Assembly: GCA_002841295.1 (NCBI GenBank)
Contig: PHEU01000002.1
Coordinates: 112,979 to 176,978 of the forward strand
Direction of reading: 5' to 3'
Length of the DNA stretch: 64,000 nucleotides
From: Actinobacteria bacterium HGW-Actinobacteria-6
GTDB lineage: Bacteria > Actinomycetota > Coriobacteriia > Anaerosomatales > Anaerosomataceae
The stretch's first letter is position 1. Each line of letters starts with the position of its first letter. The position numbers and the translations under genes are program-made. The notes below the pieces were generated by a model. It ran no database searches and was not told the origin of the DNA. It saw nothing but the letters and a program-made list of their open reading frames with translations. Positions 8,293 through 16,785 of this stretch are shown in pieces.

Positions 8293-9627
8293 CTAGCTTG
8301 CCGCGAGGCACTCCTCGGCGGAACGCGCTGTCACGCCCGGCCTGTCATCGAACAGCAGTGCTTTCTCATCAGCAGGCAGGAGCGTACGCTCGTGATCACG
8401 GATGTCATTTGAGGATGCAAGCGTCTCGCGCATCATCACGAGAAGCAGGTAACGCCCCTTGTCAGTGAGCGTCAGCGTATGTCCGTCGTCGGATGCGATA
8501 CCGCCAGCCAGATGCATGAATGCCATCTCGGCGGGAAGTCCAAGCTCGACCGAGACGCCGAAGTCCTTGCGGAAGCGGTCTTTGTCGAGCCGGAGCCCGA
8601 ACAAGTCGGTCACGAACCTGTAGCGCATGAGAGCGATGCGCCCATACGGCTTCCCCGCTTTGGATACGGCCATGCGGTCTTCGCTGATACGACGTTCGTA
8701 GTCCTGCAACGAGAACGTGTTGTGATAGACACGCCCGTCCAGGAAGGAGAGCGCGCCGGTCCCAACGCCCAGATACTCCTCGTGATCAACAATGTACTCG
8801 TCGATCATCGAACCCTTGTCCTGCGAGAAGGTCCATGCCGAGGAACTCTCGAACTCTGGAGCGAGCCCGTCGCAGATCGCACGGTAGAACTCCACCTCGC
8901 GGGGATAATCGATCTGACCGATGGTGCGGGCGAGCTCACAGCGCATCTTCGGAGACGCCATGAGCGGATAGAACGTGGTCTGGTTGGCGCCGGTGGCGCG
9001 AACGAGCTCGATGTCACGTTCAAGCATCTTCCGGGTCTGGCTCGGGAAGTTGAAGATCATGTCCACGTTCAGCGAGTGGAAGTCGCCAGCGGCAGCGCTC
9101 ACCGTCTCAAAGACGTCCTGGCCGCATCCATACTTGTCGTAGCGAGCCATCTGCTGCAGCAGCATGTCATCGAAGGACTGCACACCGACTGAGAGCCGCT
9201 GCACGCGATGCTTGAGCGCAGCAATCGTTGTCTCAGTGAGATGGTTCGGGCTTGTCTCGGCCGAGACTTCCCCGATACCGGGGAAGAGGGACCGCGCAAG
9301 ATCAATCGTCTCGCAGAGCTCGTCGACGAGAATCGTCGGCGTACCGCCGCCGATGTACAGCGAGGCGAAGTCGTAGCCAAGATCTGCAACCATGCGCATC
9401 TCTGAGCGAAGGTTGACGAAGTACGACCGCGCCCGGTCCTCCTGATAGAGGAAGCGATTGAACGAGCAATACGGACACAGTCGCTCACAGAACGGCACAT
9501 GTGCGTACAGCGTGTAACCGTGTCCTTCTCGCGGCCGCGGCAAGCGCTTGAGATCGACGTCCGCTGTGCTCAAGTAGCTCTTATTGAGAAGCCGCAAAGC
9601 GGCGGTGATAGTTCTTTCGGAAAGCAT
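8293..9627 (-). CDS. HemN/HemW-family radical SAM protein
   Basis: A 444-residue protein from ATG 9627, which has GGAGG 7 nt upstream. The Fe-S site HVPFCERLCPYCSF is the radical SAM CxxxCxxC. It is followed by SLYIGGGTPT (SAM-binding glycine motif) and RLSVGVQSFDDMLLQQMAR, typical of the coproporphyrinogen III oxidase group. The fourth cysteine of true oxygen-independent HemN (CxxxCxxCxC) is Ser here, which puts it nearer HemW (haem chaperone) and other HemN-like enzymes. Gene context with ctaB supports a haem-related job, but the exact reaction is unknown. 9628-9823 upstream shows nothing clear. Confidence 0.8.
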   Translation of the reverse strand: MLSERTITAALRLLNKSYLSTADVDLKRLPRPREGHGYTLYAHVPFCERLCPYCSFNRFLYQEDRARSYFVNLRSEMRMVADLGYDFASLYIGGGTPTILVDELCETIDLARSLFPGIGEVSAETSPNHLTETTIAALKHRVQRLSVGVQSFDDMLLQQMARYDKYGCGQDVFETVSAAAGDFHSLNVDMIFNFPSQTRKMLERDIELVRATGANQTTFYPLMASPKMRCELARTIGQIDYPREVEFYRAICDGLAPEFESSSAWTFSQDKGSMIDEYIVDHEEYLGVGTGALSFLDGRVYHNTFSLQDYERRISEDRMAVSKAGKPYGRIALMRYRFVTDLFGLRLDKDRFRKDFGVSVELGLPAEMAFMHLAGGIASDDGHTLTLTDKGRYLLLVMMRETLASSNDIRDHERTLLPADEKALLFDDRPGVTARSAEECLAAS

Positions 9628-9823
9628 ACGGGGTCCTCCACGTGGGCTGTGCAACTTCTTGCGGGTGCTCTCGGCGAGTTCTCAACCCATGCTTCGACGC
9701 GCGGCGCGTTTTCCCTGCCTCAGGAGAACGATAGGATGCAACGTCCGCACAGTCTGGCACGCCGGCCCGGCCTCTGCGTGGCGACCATGATACCTCAGCG
9801 AACGCACTGGCGCGCCAAAGAGT

Positions 9824-9853
9824 CGAGAGGCCCCGCAAGCGCGGGGCCTCTCG
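9824..9853 (-). terminator. Terminator of the SPFH gene
   Basis: CGAGAGGCCCCGC / GCGGGGCCTCTCG, a perfect 13-bp stem with a 4-nt loop, 22 nt past the stop of the minus-strand SPFH gene. The U tract is poor (ACTCTTTGG). Confidence 0.7.
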
Positions 9854-9875
9854 GAAACACTACTCGCAGCGAACG

Positions 9876-12104
9876 CTAGACCTCGGCGTCCGGGACCCGC
9901 TTCGCAGCTGGCTTGTCCTCAGCGGCGGCTGCAGCAGCCTGATCACGCAGCTGCTGCTTCATGCTGGCGACCATCTCGGCCTGCGCCGGGTCCGCGATGC
10001 GCTCGGCCGCGGCAGTGAAGTCCCCGAGCTTGTCGGTGGCCATGAGCGACATGAGCAGCCCGAACGCGTTCATGTTCGCGCCGTCGCCACTGCCGCCCTC
10101 GCTCGCGCCCATGTTGACGACCGTGCTCGGGACGATCGGCACCTTAGAGGTCTCGATCGCCGTAGCGAGCTTCGTCATGACGTCCTGCATGAGCTGAAGC
10201 TGTGGGCCGCCGTACGCCTTGACCTGCTCGTCGATGGCGATGGCCTTGCCGATACCGACCTTGGCTTCCTTCTCTGCGTCGGCCGCAGCAATGAGCTTGA
10301 CGCGGAGTGCGTCGGCCTCACCGATCTTCTTCACGCGCGTCGCGTCAGCCTGAGCCATCAGCTCGACCTTCTGGGCGTCGGCGCCGGCCATGAGCTTGAC
10401 CTTCTCGGCGTCACCGGCCGCAAGCGTCTTGACCCGATCGGCATCGGCCTTGGCAAGCGTCCGCACGCGCTCGGCGTCCTGCACGGCGCGCTGCAGATCG
10501 GCGCGGGCCTGGTTCTCCTGCACCTGGATGTTGATCTGCGACTGCGTGAGCGCGGTCTGCTGCTCGGCCACCGACTGCGCCTCTTTGAGCTCGCGTTCTT
10601 TGTCGGCGGCGATGCGCTGCTTCTCGAACGTCTCAAGCTTCTCGTACGCGATCTGGCGGTCACGAAGCTGCATGAGGATCGTCTCGATTTTGTCGTCACC
10701 GGGCATCGAGTGCGGCGTACCGATGAGGACCTCTTCGAGTTCCAGGTTGTAGTGACCGAACTTCTCCTGCATCTCGACCGAGGAGTTCTTCTGGATCTCG
10801 GAGCGCTGCTGGATGAGCTCGATGATGGTCTTGGTCTGGCCGATGTTCTTGAAGTACGCCGAGACCATCGGGTCGAGCGTCTGGTTAACGAGCATCTTGA
10901 TGTCGCCGAACCGCTGTATGACGAGTGGCGCCTTCTTATAGTCGATGTGGATGACCACCGAAAGCGGCAAGAGCGGCTCGAACGCGTCCTTCGTGATGAG
11001 GTTCACCTCGGCCAGGTTTTCGTCATAGTGGTGCTCTCCGACTTCGCCGCGCACCCACTTCAGGATGATGTTGGTCGTCGGAACCATGACGATCGCGCCG
11101 GCGTACGTGTTGAAGGCATACTTGCCCGGCAGAAGTGCCTCGTTCCAGACACCGCGGTTCCCGGGAGCGACGAGCTCGCCGTGGCGATATTCCTCGCCCG
11201 ACGTGTCGGTGCCCTTGGGGCCGATATAGCTCACGACGACACCCGCGAAGCCCACCGCGACCGTGACCTTCGGAATTACCTCAACCGTACCGAAGAGCCG
11301 GTTGATGAAGTACGTACCTTCCGTCAGCACCTGATACTGGCGACCGCGGTAGCCCCCGGCGGCGAGGAACTTCTCGGGATTCTGGAAGTTGTTGTGGTAG
11401 TTCGGATCGTCTGACTTATCTCCCACGGCCGGTGCGATGATATCGCCCATTTGCAGCGACGGACCGTCATGGATCGTGACGATGCCGGTACGGTCATCCG
11501 CGCCGCGGATGATGACCGGGTCGAACCCGCCGAGGCTATGGAGGTAGGTGGCCATCGACTCGATGGTCATGTCCTCTTCCTTGCTGCCCATCGGTAGGTA
11601 GAACGTGCGGGTCTCCGTGATCACGACGAACTGCGCCAGGTTGAACGCGTAGGTACCTTCTCGCAGGATGGCGCGCTGCGGACCACGCTGACCGCCGTTA
11701 GCGAAGAACGCCATGACGTCCTGGTAGTAATTGCAATCGACGAGTCGCGCGAGGGTCTGCTCGGGCTCAAGCGGCTCTCCGTCACGCGAGAACACGTAGC
11801 CGATCTTGCCCTGCGGGATCGTGATGAGCGGCATCACGTGCACGCGGTACATGAGCGGCGTGCGGAAGTGGATACCGCCTCGCAGTACCTGAGGCTGATA
11901 CCCTGCCTCACCCTTGAGCGCAATGATGTTGTCCTTGAGCGAACCCTTGGGCGACCACCATTTCTCCATGATCCCCACGCGGTCGGATCGTATGATCCGA
12001 ACACCAAACAAGAACCAGAGCACCCAGAACAGCACGAACAGTCCAAAAATCACTGCTCCAGCTGCCCCGATGGTACCGACGACTGTTTCCACAAGCCCCC
12101 CCAT
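9876..12104 (-). CDS. Large SPFH/Band 7 membrane protein (flotillin-like)
   Basis: A 742-residue protein. One N-terminal membrane segment (residues 14-36, AGAVIFGLFVLFWVLWFLFGV) is followed by a long SPFH region (about 40-480) that includes repeated 'EGTYAFN / EGTYFIN / PGKYAFN' units. A helical coiled-coil stretch follows (about 490-640), rich in A-D-A-x-R-V-K repeats such as AKADADRVKTLAAGDAEKVK. The C-terminus is Ala/Lys-rich. SPFH proteins form oligomeric scaffolds at membrane microdomains; no enzyme activity is implied. It is larger than typical flotillins (about 430-500 aa). It is single-gene, with its own terminator. Confidence 0.85.
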   Translation of the reverse strand: MGGLVETVVGTIGAAGAVIFGLFVLFWVLWFLFGVRIIRSDRVGIMEKWWSPKGSLKDNIIALKGEAGYQPQVLRGGIHFRTPLMYRVHVMPLITIPQGKIGYVFSRDGEPLEPEQTLARLVDCNYYQDVMAFFANGGQRGPQRAILREGTYAFNLAQFVVITETRTFYLPMGSKEEDMTIESMATYLHSLGGFDPVIIRGADDRTGIVTIHDGPSLQMGDIIAPAVGDKSDDPNYHNNFQNPEKFLAAGGYRGRQYQVLTEGTYFINRLFGTVEVIPKVTVAVGFAGVVVSYIGPKGTDTSGEEYRHGELVAPGNRGVWNEALLPGKYAFNTYAGAIVMVPTTNIILKWVRGEVGEHHYDENLAEVNLITKDAFEPLLPLSVVIHIDYKKAPLVIQRFGDIKMLVNQTLDPMVSAYFKNIGQTKTIIELIQQRSEIQKNSSVEMQEKFGHYNLELEEVLIGTPHSMPGDDKIETILMQLRDRQIAYEKLETFEKQRIAADKERELKEAQSVAEQQTALTQSQINIQVQENQARADLQRAVQDAERVRTLAKADADRVKTLAAGDAEKVKLMAGADAQKVELMAQADATRVKKIGEADALRVKLIAAADAEKEAKVGIGKAIAIDEQVKAYGGPQLQLMQDVMTKLATAIETSKVPIVPSTVVNMGASEGGSGDGANMNAFGLLMSLMATDKLGDFTAAAERIADPAQAEMVASMKQQLRDQAAAAAAEDKPAAKRVPDAEV

Positions 12105-12221
12105 TCATCTTGTGCGCGTCATGCGACGAACACGAGTCTACACGCAATCTATGACTTCTTGGCTCGCGAAATCTGCGCCGCTGGCAGGCGCACCTCCGCT
12201 GACAGAGCTATGCGGTCGGCT

Positions 12222-12629
12222 TCACCCCAGCCAACGTGCGACGAAGTACCCGGCGGTCGACACGACTGCAGTCAGAGTCGTGCCCCAAACCATGTCGACA
12301 ACCGCGACCACAGTAGGCCAACCCACGAGGGTCGACAGGTTAGTAATGTCGTACGTCCCGTACGCGACCAGTCCGAGCAGTGCTCCCCCGAGGACTGCTT
12401 GGATAAGCGAGCCCTTCTCGGCAGCAGGAAGGACAACCAACACAAGCGCGCCCACCACATAGACGAGATAGAAGAGCAGTGCCACGCCAAGGTCGGGCGA
12501 CGGACGCATCATGTCGCCGAGCTGCTTGCGATAGAAGCGGTCGCCCATCGTCGACAGCCACACGAAATCGATGCCGAGAAAGACAACCACCGTGATGACG
12601 TAGAGGCCGATCATTTTGAGCGGTGACAT
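12222..12629 (-). CDS. DUF2177 family membrane protein
   Basis: A 135-residue protein with four hydrophobic helices. It contains the DUF2177 hallmarks FLGIDFVWL near the start, GDRFYRKQLGDMMRP, and GLVAYGTYDITNLSTL. Function is unknown for the family. The start has AAGGACC 4 nt upstream. It diverges from the LPxTG gene across a 186-bp AT-richer spacer. Confidence 0.85.
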   Translation of the reverse strand: MSPLKMIGLYVITVVVFLGIDFVWLSTMGDRFYRKQLGDMMRPSPDLGVALLFYLVYVVGALVLVVLPAAEKGSLIQAVLGGALLGLVAYGTYDITNLSTLVGWPTVVAVVDMVWGTTLTAVVSTAGYFVARWLG

Positions 12630-12711
12630 GAACGGTCCTTTCTAAGACGGCACATTGAACTGATATACCCGCAAAGGAGCCAACCGTTCACTAGAAAATG
12701 GTACCGCTCGC

Positions 12712-12725
12712 GTACCTGCAGGTAC
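12712..12725. promoter_or_regulatory. Palindrome in divergent spacer
   Basis: GTACCTGCAGGTAC is a perfect 14-bp palindrome. A second copy of GGTACC/GTACC flanks it at 12698-12717, between the divergent DUF2177 and LPxTG genes. It may be an operator, but there is no experimental or family support. Confidence 0.25.
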
Positions 12726-12815
12726 CTTTCGCCGTCTGGTCAAATAAACAGCTTGCAGTTTACGACCGTTAATCTCACATTGGTGACGTACATCACACAA
12801 ATGAGGGGGTTGCCC

Positions 12816-13640
12816 ATGAAGTCGTCGTCCGCAAGTAGACATCCTCGAGCCGCGCGAGGTCTGGCAACGCTGCTCGTCGCAACGGTGTTCTTCGTGTATG
12901 CGACCGCCGCCTTTGCAGCCGTCAGCGTCCCACTGAAATCCGCCCACGTCGGTGCAACCAGCCAGACGTTCACCCGAAGCTCCGATGATGGTGGCCTCTC
13001 CTCGGCTGTCGCCTGGCACTTCGTGCTCAATGGGCTCGATAAGACAGCGCCTGCTGCAACGCTCACCGTGTCGTTCGCTGGTGCAGGGACGAAGACCGTC
13101 ACGGCGCGGAATGCTGGAAAGACGCAGCACTTCTACGTCGGCACGTCCGGCCATGATGTTCTCGCGGGCGGGAACGCAGTGGTCGAATCTGCAAGCTTCA
13201 ACAACCTCGTCCTCAGCCATGTGTCGTACGACGATGAACCTGAGAATCCCGGTGACCCTGGCGATCCTGGTGACCCCGGTGATCCTGGTGACCCCGGTGA
13301 TCCCGGTGACCCTGGTGACCCTGGCGATCCCGGTGACCCCGGTGATCCCGGCGATCCCGGTGATCCCGGTGACCCTGGCGATCCTGGTGACCCCGGTGAC
13401 CCCGGCGATCCCGGTGACCCTGGCGATCCTGGTGACCCCGGTGATCCCGGTGACCCTGGCGATCCTGGTGATCCCGGCGATCCCTTCCTGCCATACACCG
13501 AGACGAGCGACCCCTTCCTGCCATTTACCGGCAGCAACGCAGCGCTCCTCGCATCTCTCGCTGCAGCGGCAGCCGCGACCGGTCTTGGCCTGAAGCGCTA
13601 CTCGGTCCGCAAGAGCGATCAGGATTCGCCCGAGGAATAG
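12816..13640 (+). CDS. Sortase-type surface protein with Gly-Asp-Pro repeat stalk
   Basis: A 274-residue secreted protein from ATG 12816 (GAGGGGG upstream; the in-frame ATG at 12753 lacks a site). It has a signal peptide (residues 1-32, LATLLVATVFFVYATAAFA) and a folded N-terminal domain of about 110 residues (AVSVPLKSAHVGATSQTF...). A collagen-like stalk of 26 exact GDP triplets follows, then DPFLPYTETSDPFLPFTG, a hydrophobic helix and a basic tail (KRYSVRKS). LPFTG plus helix plus charge is a classic sortase sorting signal. The preceding LPYTE looks like a degenerate second copy. It would be covalently attached to the cell wall. No sortase gene is in the window. Confidence 0.82.
   Translation: MKSSSASRHPRAARGLATLLVATVFFVYATAAFAAVSVPLKSAHVGATSQTFTRSSDDGGLSSAVAWHFVLNGLDKTAPAATLTVSFAGAGTKTVTARNAGKTQHFYVGTSGHDVLAGGNAVVESASFNNLVLSHVSYDDEPENPGDPGDPGDPGDPGDPGDPGDPGDPGDPGDPGDPGDPGDPGDPGDPGDPGDPGDPGDPGDPGDPGDPGDPGDPGDPGDPFLPYTETSDPFLPFTGSNAALLASLAAAAAATGLGLKRYSVRKSDQDSPEE
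13251..13484 (+). repeat. 26 tandem 9-bp units encoding Gly-Asp-Pro
   Basis: 234 bp made of GGY-GAY-CCY codons, differing only at third positions. The synonymous variation is not random: higher-order blocks such as CCTGGCGATCCTGGTGAC recur, which suggests block duplication. Length is likely variable between strains through slippage. Confidence 0.95.
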
Positions 13641-13660
13641 CCCTCAGCAGATCTCTTCTG

Positions 13661-13688
13661 GCAGAGGCGGCCCACGGGTCGCCTCTGC
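13661..13688 (+). terminator. Hairpin after the LPxTG gene
   Basis: GCAGAGGCG / CGCCTCTGC, a 9-bp perfect stem 20 nt after the stop. Followed by TGCTATGTG, so the U tract is weak. Confidence 0.55.
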
Positions 13689-13738
13689 TGCTATGTGTGG
13701 TTCAATTATGTGAGTCGACCGCCGGGGAGGGGACGCAC

Positions 13739-14461
13739 ATGGGCGACGTGCTCACGGTCAAGGGTCTACGGAAGCAGTACGGTCAGCTTGAGGCGGTCAA
13801 AGGCATCGACTTCAGTGTACGGGGAGGCGAGGTCTTCGCACTCATCGGCCCGAACGGGGCCGGCAAGACCACTGCACTCAGAATGGCCGCAACCATCCTA
13901 CAGCCATCGGCTGGCTCGATAGAGCTCAATGGCATCGATATCGTTAAGGACCCGACGCGAGCCCGCGAGCTACTGAGCTACTTGCCCGAGGAAGCTGGTG
14001 CCTACAAGAGCATGAGGGGCCGCGACTACCTGAAGTTCATGGCCGAGGTATTCTTCGATGACGCCACCGAGAGGGCAGAGAGCGTGAAGACGGCCGGCAG
14101 AATCTCCGGCCTCGGCGAACGGCTGGACGATAAACTCGGCACGTACAGCAAGGGCATGACGCGCAAGCTGCTTCTCGCGCGCTCGATCATGACGAAACCG
14201 ACGCTCGCGATCCTGGATGAGCCAACGAGTGGCCTCGACGTACTCGGCGCACTCGACATCCGCGACACCATCAAGGAGTTCACACGCAACGGGATGGCGG
14301 TGCTGCTCTCAAGTCACAACATGTTGGAGATCGAGTACCTCTCGGACAGGGTCGCGATCATCAACAAGGGCGTCATCCACGCGACTGGCACGCCTGACGA
14401 GCTCAAAGCCAAGTACTCGGCGCAGAATCTTGAGGAAGTCTTCGCGGAGGTGGCCCGATGA
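13739..14461 (+). CDS. ABC transporter ATPase, NatA type
   Basis: A 240-residue ATPase starting at ATG 13739 after GGGGAGGGG. It has Walker A GPNGAGKTT, signature TYSKGMTRKLLLARSIM (SKGM instead of SGGQ, common in ABC-2 exporters) and Walker B LAILDEPTSGLDVLG. It pairs with the following permease (4-nt overlap, ATGA). By family it energises Na+/antibiotic-type export; the substrate is unknown. Confidence 0.88.
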   Translation: MGDVLTVKGLRKQYGQLEAVKGIDFSVRGGEVFALIGPNGAGKTTALRMAATILQPSAGSIELNGIDIVKDPTRARELLSYLPEEAGAYKSMRGRDYLKFMAEVFFDDATERAESVKTAGRISGLGERLDDKLGTYSKGMTRKLLLARSIMTKPTLAILDEPTSGLDVLGALDIRDTIKEFTRNGMAVLLSSHNMLEIEYLSDRVAIINKGVIHATGTPDELKAKYSAQNLEEVFAEVAR

Positions 14462-15762
14462 GACGCTTCTGGGTGCTGCTTCGCAAGGAGATCAAAGAAC
14501 TCGTGACGCCGCAAATCCTGCTGCCGTTCGCGATTACCATCGTCATGTTCATGTTCATCGGCAACATCGTCGGGTCCCAGGGCACCGAGGCGCAAGCGAA
14601 CCGACACCTCGCCATGCTTGATTCCGACCAGAGCGCAGCCTCGGCGGGACTGCAGGGCGCTGTCGAACAGGCGGGGTTCAAGGTCGACACAGTCACGGAG
14701 GGTAATGCCGAGACCGCCCTGCGAGACGTCGCTGACCATGGCGGCACTCTACTGCTCGTGGTGCCGAAGGGGTACGGCGAGTCGCTCGCAGCGGGCACGC
14801 CAGCGTCTCTCGATGTCTACTCGGTCATCCGGACATTCTCGTTCATGGCAGGCCAAGATAGCGGCATGCTCGCGGAAGCGCTCGCAGCCGTCGAGCAGAA
14901 AGTGGCGCAAGAAACCGTCGCGAACAGCGAGTCCGGTCTCGACTCCGCGTTCCTCGCGCACCCGCTTGAGGTTCGAGATCATGTCCTCATCGGCGACAAG
15001 CAGGCCGACGTCAGCCCCGAAGTCGTCATGGGCTTCATCACCAGCCAAACGACGTTTGTGCCCATAGTGCTGTTCATCGTCGTGATCTTCGCGGCGCAGA
15101 TGGTCGCCGTCGCGATAGCCACCGAGAAGGAGAACAAGACGCTCGAGACACTGCTTGCGATGCCGATCTCGCGTGCCGCAATCGTCACGGCAAAGATGCT
15201 CGCGGCTGGTCTGGTCGCGCTTCTGTCGGCAGCGGCCTACATGGTAGGCATGCGCTTCTACATGGACGGCCTCATGAAGGGCCTCGGCGGGGCCGAGGGT
15301 GCAGCAGCGCAAGCCGCATCGCAGGCGTTCGCCGACCGGCTCGGCCTCACGCTCGGCGTCAGTGAATACGCGCTGCTCGGCCTTTCGATGTTCAGTGCGA
15401 TTCTGGTGGCGCTCGCATTTGCGCTCATCCTTGGCGCGTTTGCCGAGAACGTGAAGGCAGTCCAGTCGCTCCTGGCGCCGCTCATGGTGCTGCTTATGGT
15501 GCCGTACTTCCTGTCGCTGTTCATCGACATCAACTCGCTCGCACCGATCGCGCGCACGCTCGTGCTCGCGATTCCGTTCTCGCACGCGTTTCTCGCAGCG
15601 CCCAACCTGTTTCTCGGCAACACCGGGGCGGTCATCACCGGGGCGCTCTATGAGCTTGCGTGGTTCGCGGTGCTCGTCGTGATCGCCGGTCGTATCTTCA
15701 GCTCCGACCGGCTGCTCACGATGAAGCTCAACTTCAGCCGCAAGAAGAAGCGGGCGGCGTAG
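14458..15762 (+). CDS. ABC-2 type permease, NatB-like
   Basis: A 434-residue protein with one N-terminal membrane helix (residues 18-40), a large extracytoplasmic domain (about 45-200), and five to six C-terminal helices. These include IVLFIVVIFAAQMVAVAIATEKENKTLETLLAMPIS, where KENKTLETLL is the NatB/YhaP signature. It forms the membrane half of the transporter with the overlapping ATPase. Substrate unknown. Confidence 0.87.
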   Translation: MRRFWVLLRKEIKELVTPQILLPFAITIVMFMFIGNIVGSQGTEAQANRHLAMLDSDQSAASAGLQGAVEQAGFKVDTVTEGNAETALRDVADHGGTLLLVVPKGYGESLAAGTPASLDVYSVIRTFSFMAGQDSGMLAEALAAVEQKVAQETVANSESGLDSAFLAHPLEVRDHVLIGDKQADVSPEVVMGFITSQTTFVPIVLFIVVIFAAQMVAVAIATEKENKTLETLLAMPISRAAIVTAKMLAAGLVALLSAAAYMVGMRFYMDGLMKGLGGAEGAAAQAASQAFADRLGLTLGVSEYALLGLSMFSAILVALAFALILGAFAENVKAVQSLLAPLMVLLMVPYFLSLFIDINSLAPIARTLVLAIPFSHAFLAAPNLFLGNTGAVITGALYELAWFAVLVVIAGRIFSSDRLLTMKLNFSRKKKRAA

Positions 15763-15957
15763 TCATAACGAAAGACCGTGGGAGTGGCGGCGCATGTGAT
15801 GCCGCCCACACCTCGGCAAGCCTCCTCCGCCCTCCGCGAGCACGCCAGCGGCATGACAGCACACCTCGTGCATACCGGTCGTCGGACGCCGCTTCATGTG
15901 GCGGGTTCCTGCGCCGATAGATTTGGGTAGGACTAGTACTGTCTAAGGAGTGTGCAC

Positions 15958-16533
15958 ATGAAACGGTCGCTGTATTTCATCCTCGCAGTTGTTCTCATCG
16001 CTGCGCTTATGTCGCCGACACTTGCATTCGCAGGCAAGGGGAATGCCGGAGGCAAGGACAAGGCCGCCAACGCGGCCAACGCCTCTCAGTCGCCAAAGAA
16101 GGCCGAGTCGCAGGACAAGGCTACGGCGAAAGCAGCAAAGTCCGAAGCGAAAGCCGAGCGTAAGGCTGGTAAGGCACCGCTGCTGAGCGAGGAAGGCCTG
16201 GAGTCAGATGACGCCTCGCCGCCCGCCTCTGTCGAGGCGACGAGCGTAGCCCCCGGCAAGCTCAATGCGTTCGAGCGCATCACCGCTAACATCGAGAAGT
16301 CACTCGATAAGATCGTCGCGGGAACCAAGAAGCAAGTGCCTCCCGGACTTATGCGGGTGTGGTTGAAGTTCGCCGGCTGGCTCGGAGTGGACCCTGCAAC
16401 GATGCCGCGCGCAGCAGATGGGCCGGACAGCAGCGAACCCACCGGTACAGTAGAGCCGACGAGTACGGTAGAGCCTACCGCTACGGTTGAACCGACGGCC
16501 ACTGTCGATCCGCCGGTGGAGCCTGAACTCTAG
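15958..16533 (+). CDS. Secreted Lys/Ala-rich protein with TVEPT repeats
   Basis: 191 residues from ATG 15958 (AAGGAG 7 nt upstream; a GTG at 15952 is too close). It has a signal peptide (1-26, ILAVVLIAALMSPTLAFA), then a basic low-complexity region (KDKAANAANASQSPKKAES...). A central stretch with some predicted helix follows (NAFERITANIEKSLDKIVAGTKKQ), and the tail of about four 'TVEPT' units resembles a cell-wall spacer. There is no sorting signal and no recognised domain. A strong hairpin follows. Confidence 0.7.
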   Translation: MKRSLYFILAVVLIAALMSPTLAFAGKGNAGGKDKAANAANASQSPKKAESQDKATAKAAKSEAKAERKAGKAPLLSEEGLESDDASPPASVEATSVAPGKLNAFERITANIEKSLDKIVAGTKKQVPPGLMRVWLKFAGWLGVDPATMPRAADGPDSSEPTGTVEPTSTVEPTATVEPTATVDPPVEPEL

Positions 16534-16562
16534 GTCAAAACTGCACTCCCCCAAGAAACAGA

Positions 16563-16600
16563 AACAGCGGCTCCGTCGTTAGTCCGACGGAGCCGCTGTT
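16563..16600. terminator. Bidirectional terminator
   Basis: A perfect 16-bp stem (AACAGCGGCTCCGTCG / CGACGGAGCCGCTGTT) with a 6-nt loop. It serves the secreted-protein gene on plus and the tRNA-Leu gene on minus. Confidence 0.85.
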
Positions 16601-16608
16601 GATTTCTG

Positions 16609-16694
16609 TGGTGCGGGTGAAAGGAGTTGAACCTTCACGGGGTTGCCCCCACATGGACCTGAACCATGCGCGTCTGCCATTCCGCCACACCCGC
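16609..16694 (-). tRNA. tRNA-Leu (anticodon CAG)
   Basis: The minus strand folds as a class II tRNA. The acceptor is GCGGGTG/CACCCGC, the D arm has GCG..CGC, and the anticodon stem CATGG/CCATG has loop TTCAGGT (anticodon CAG). There is a long variable arm GGGG-GCAA-CCCC, a T arm with TTCAACT, and CCA is encoded. Confidence 0.95.
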
Positions 16695-16785
16695 GTGTCG
16701 CGAGGCATGATGATAACACCGCTGGTCACGCCGCGCAAAGCACCAATCGGCAAGGCAACGCTCGGGTCGGGGTAGACTGCATGTA

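Noticed and set aside
13251..13484. CRISPR-like array
   Set aside because: The 9-bp units are contiguous without spacers and are in frame with a protein; no cas genes are in the window.
13133..13537. Minus-strand frame coding (Gly-Ser-Pro)n opposite the GDP repeats
   Set aside because: It is the reverse reading of the 9-bp repeats with no ribosome site or signal peptide; the plus-strand gene has signal, domain and sorting signal.
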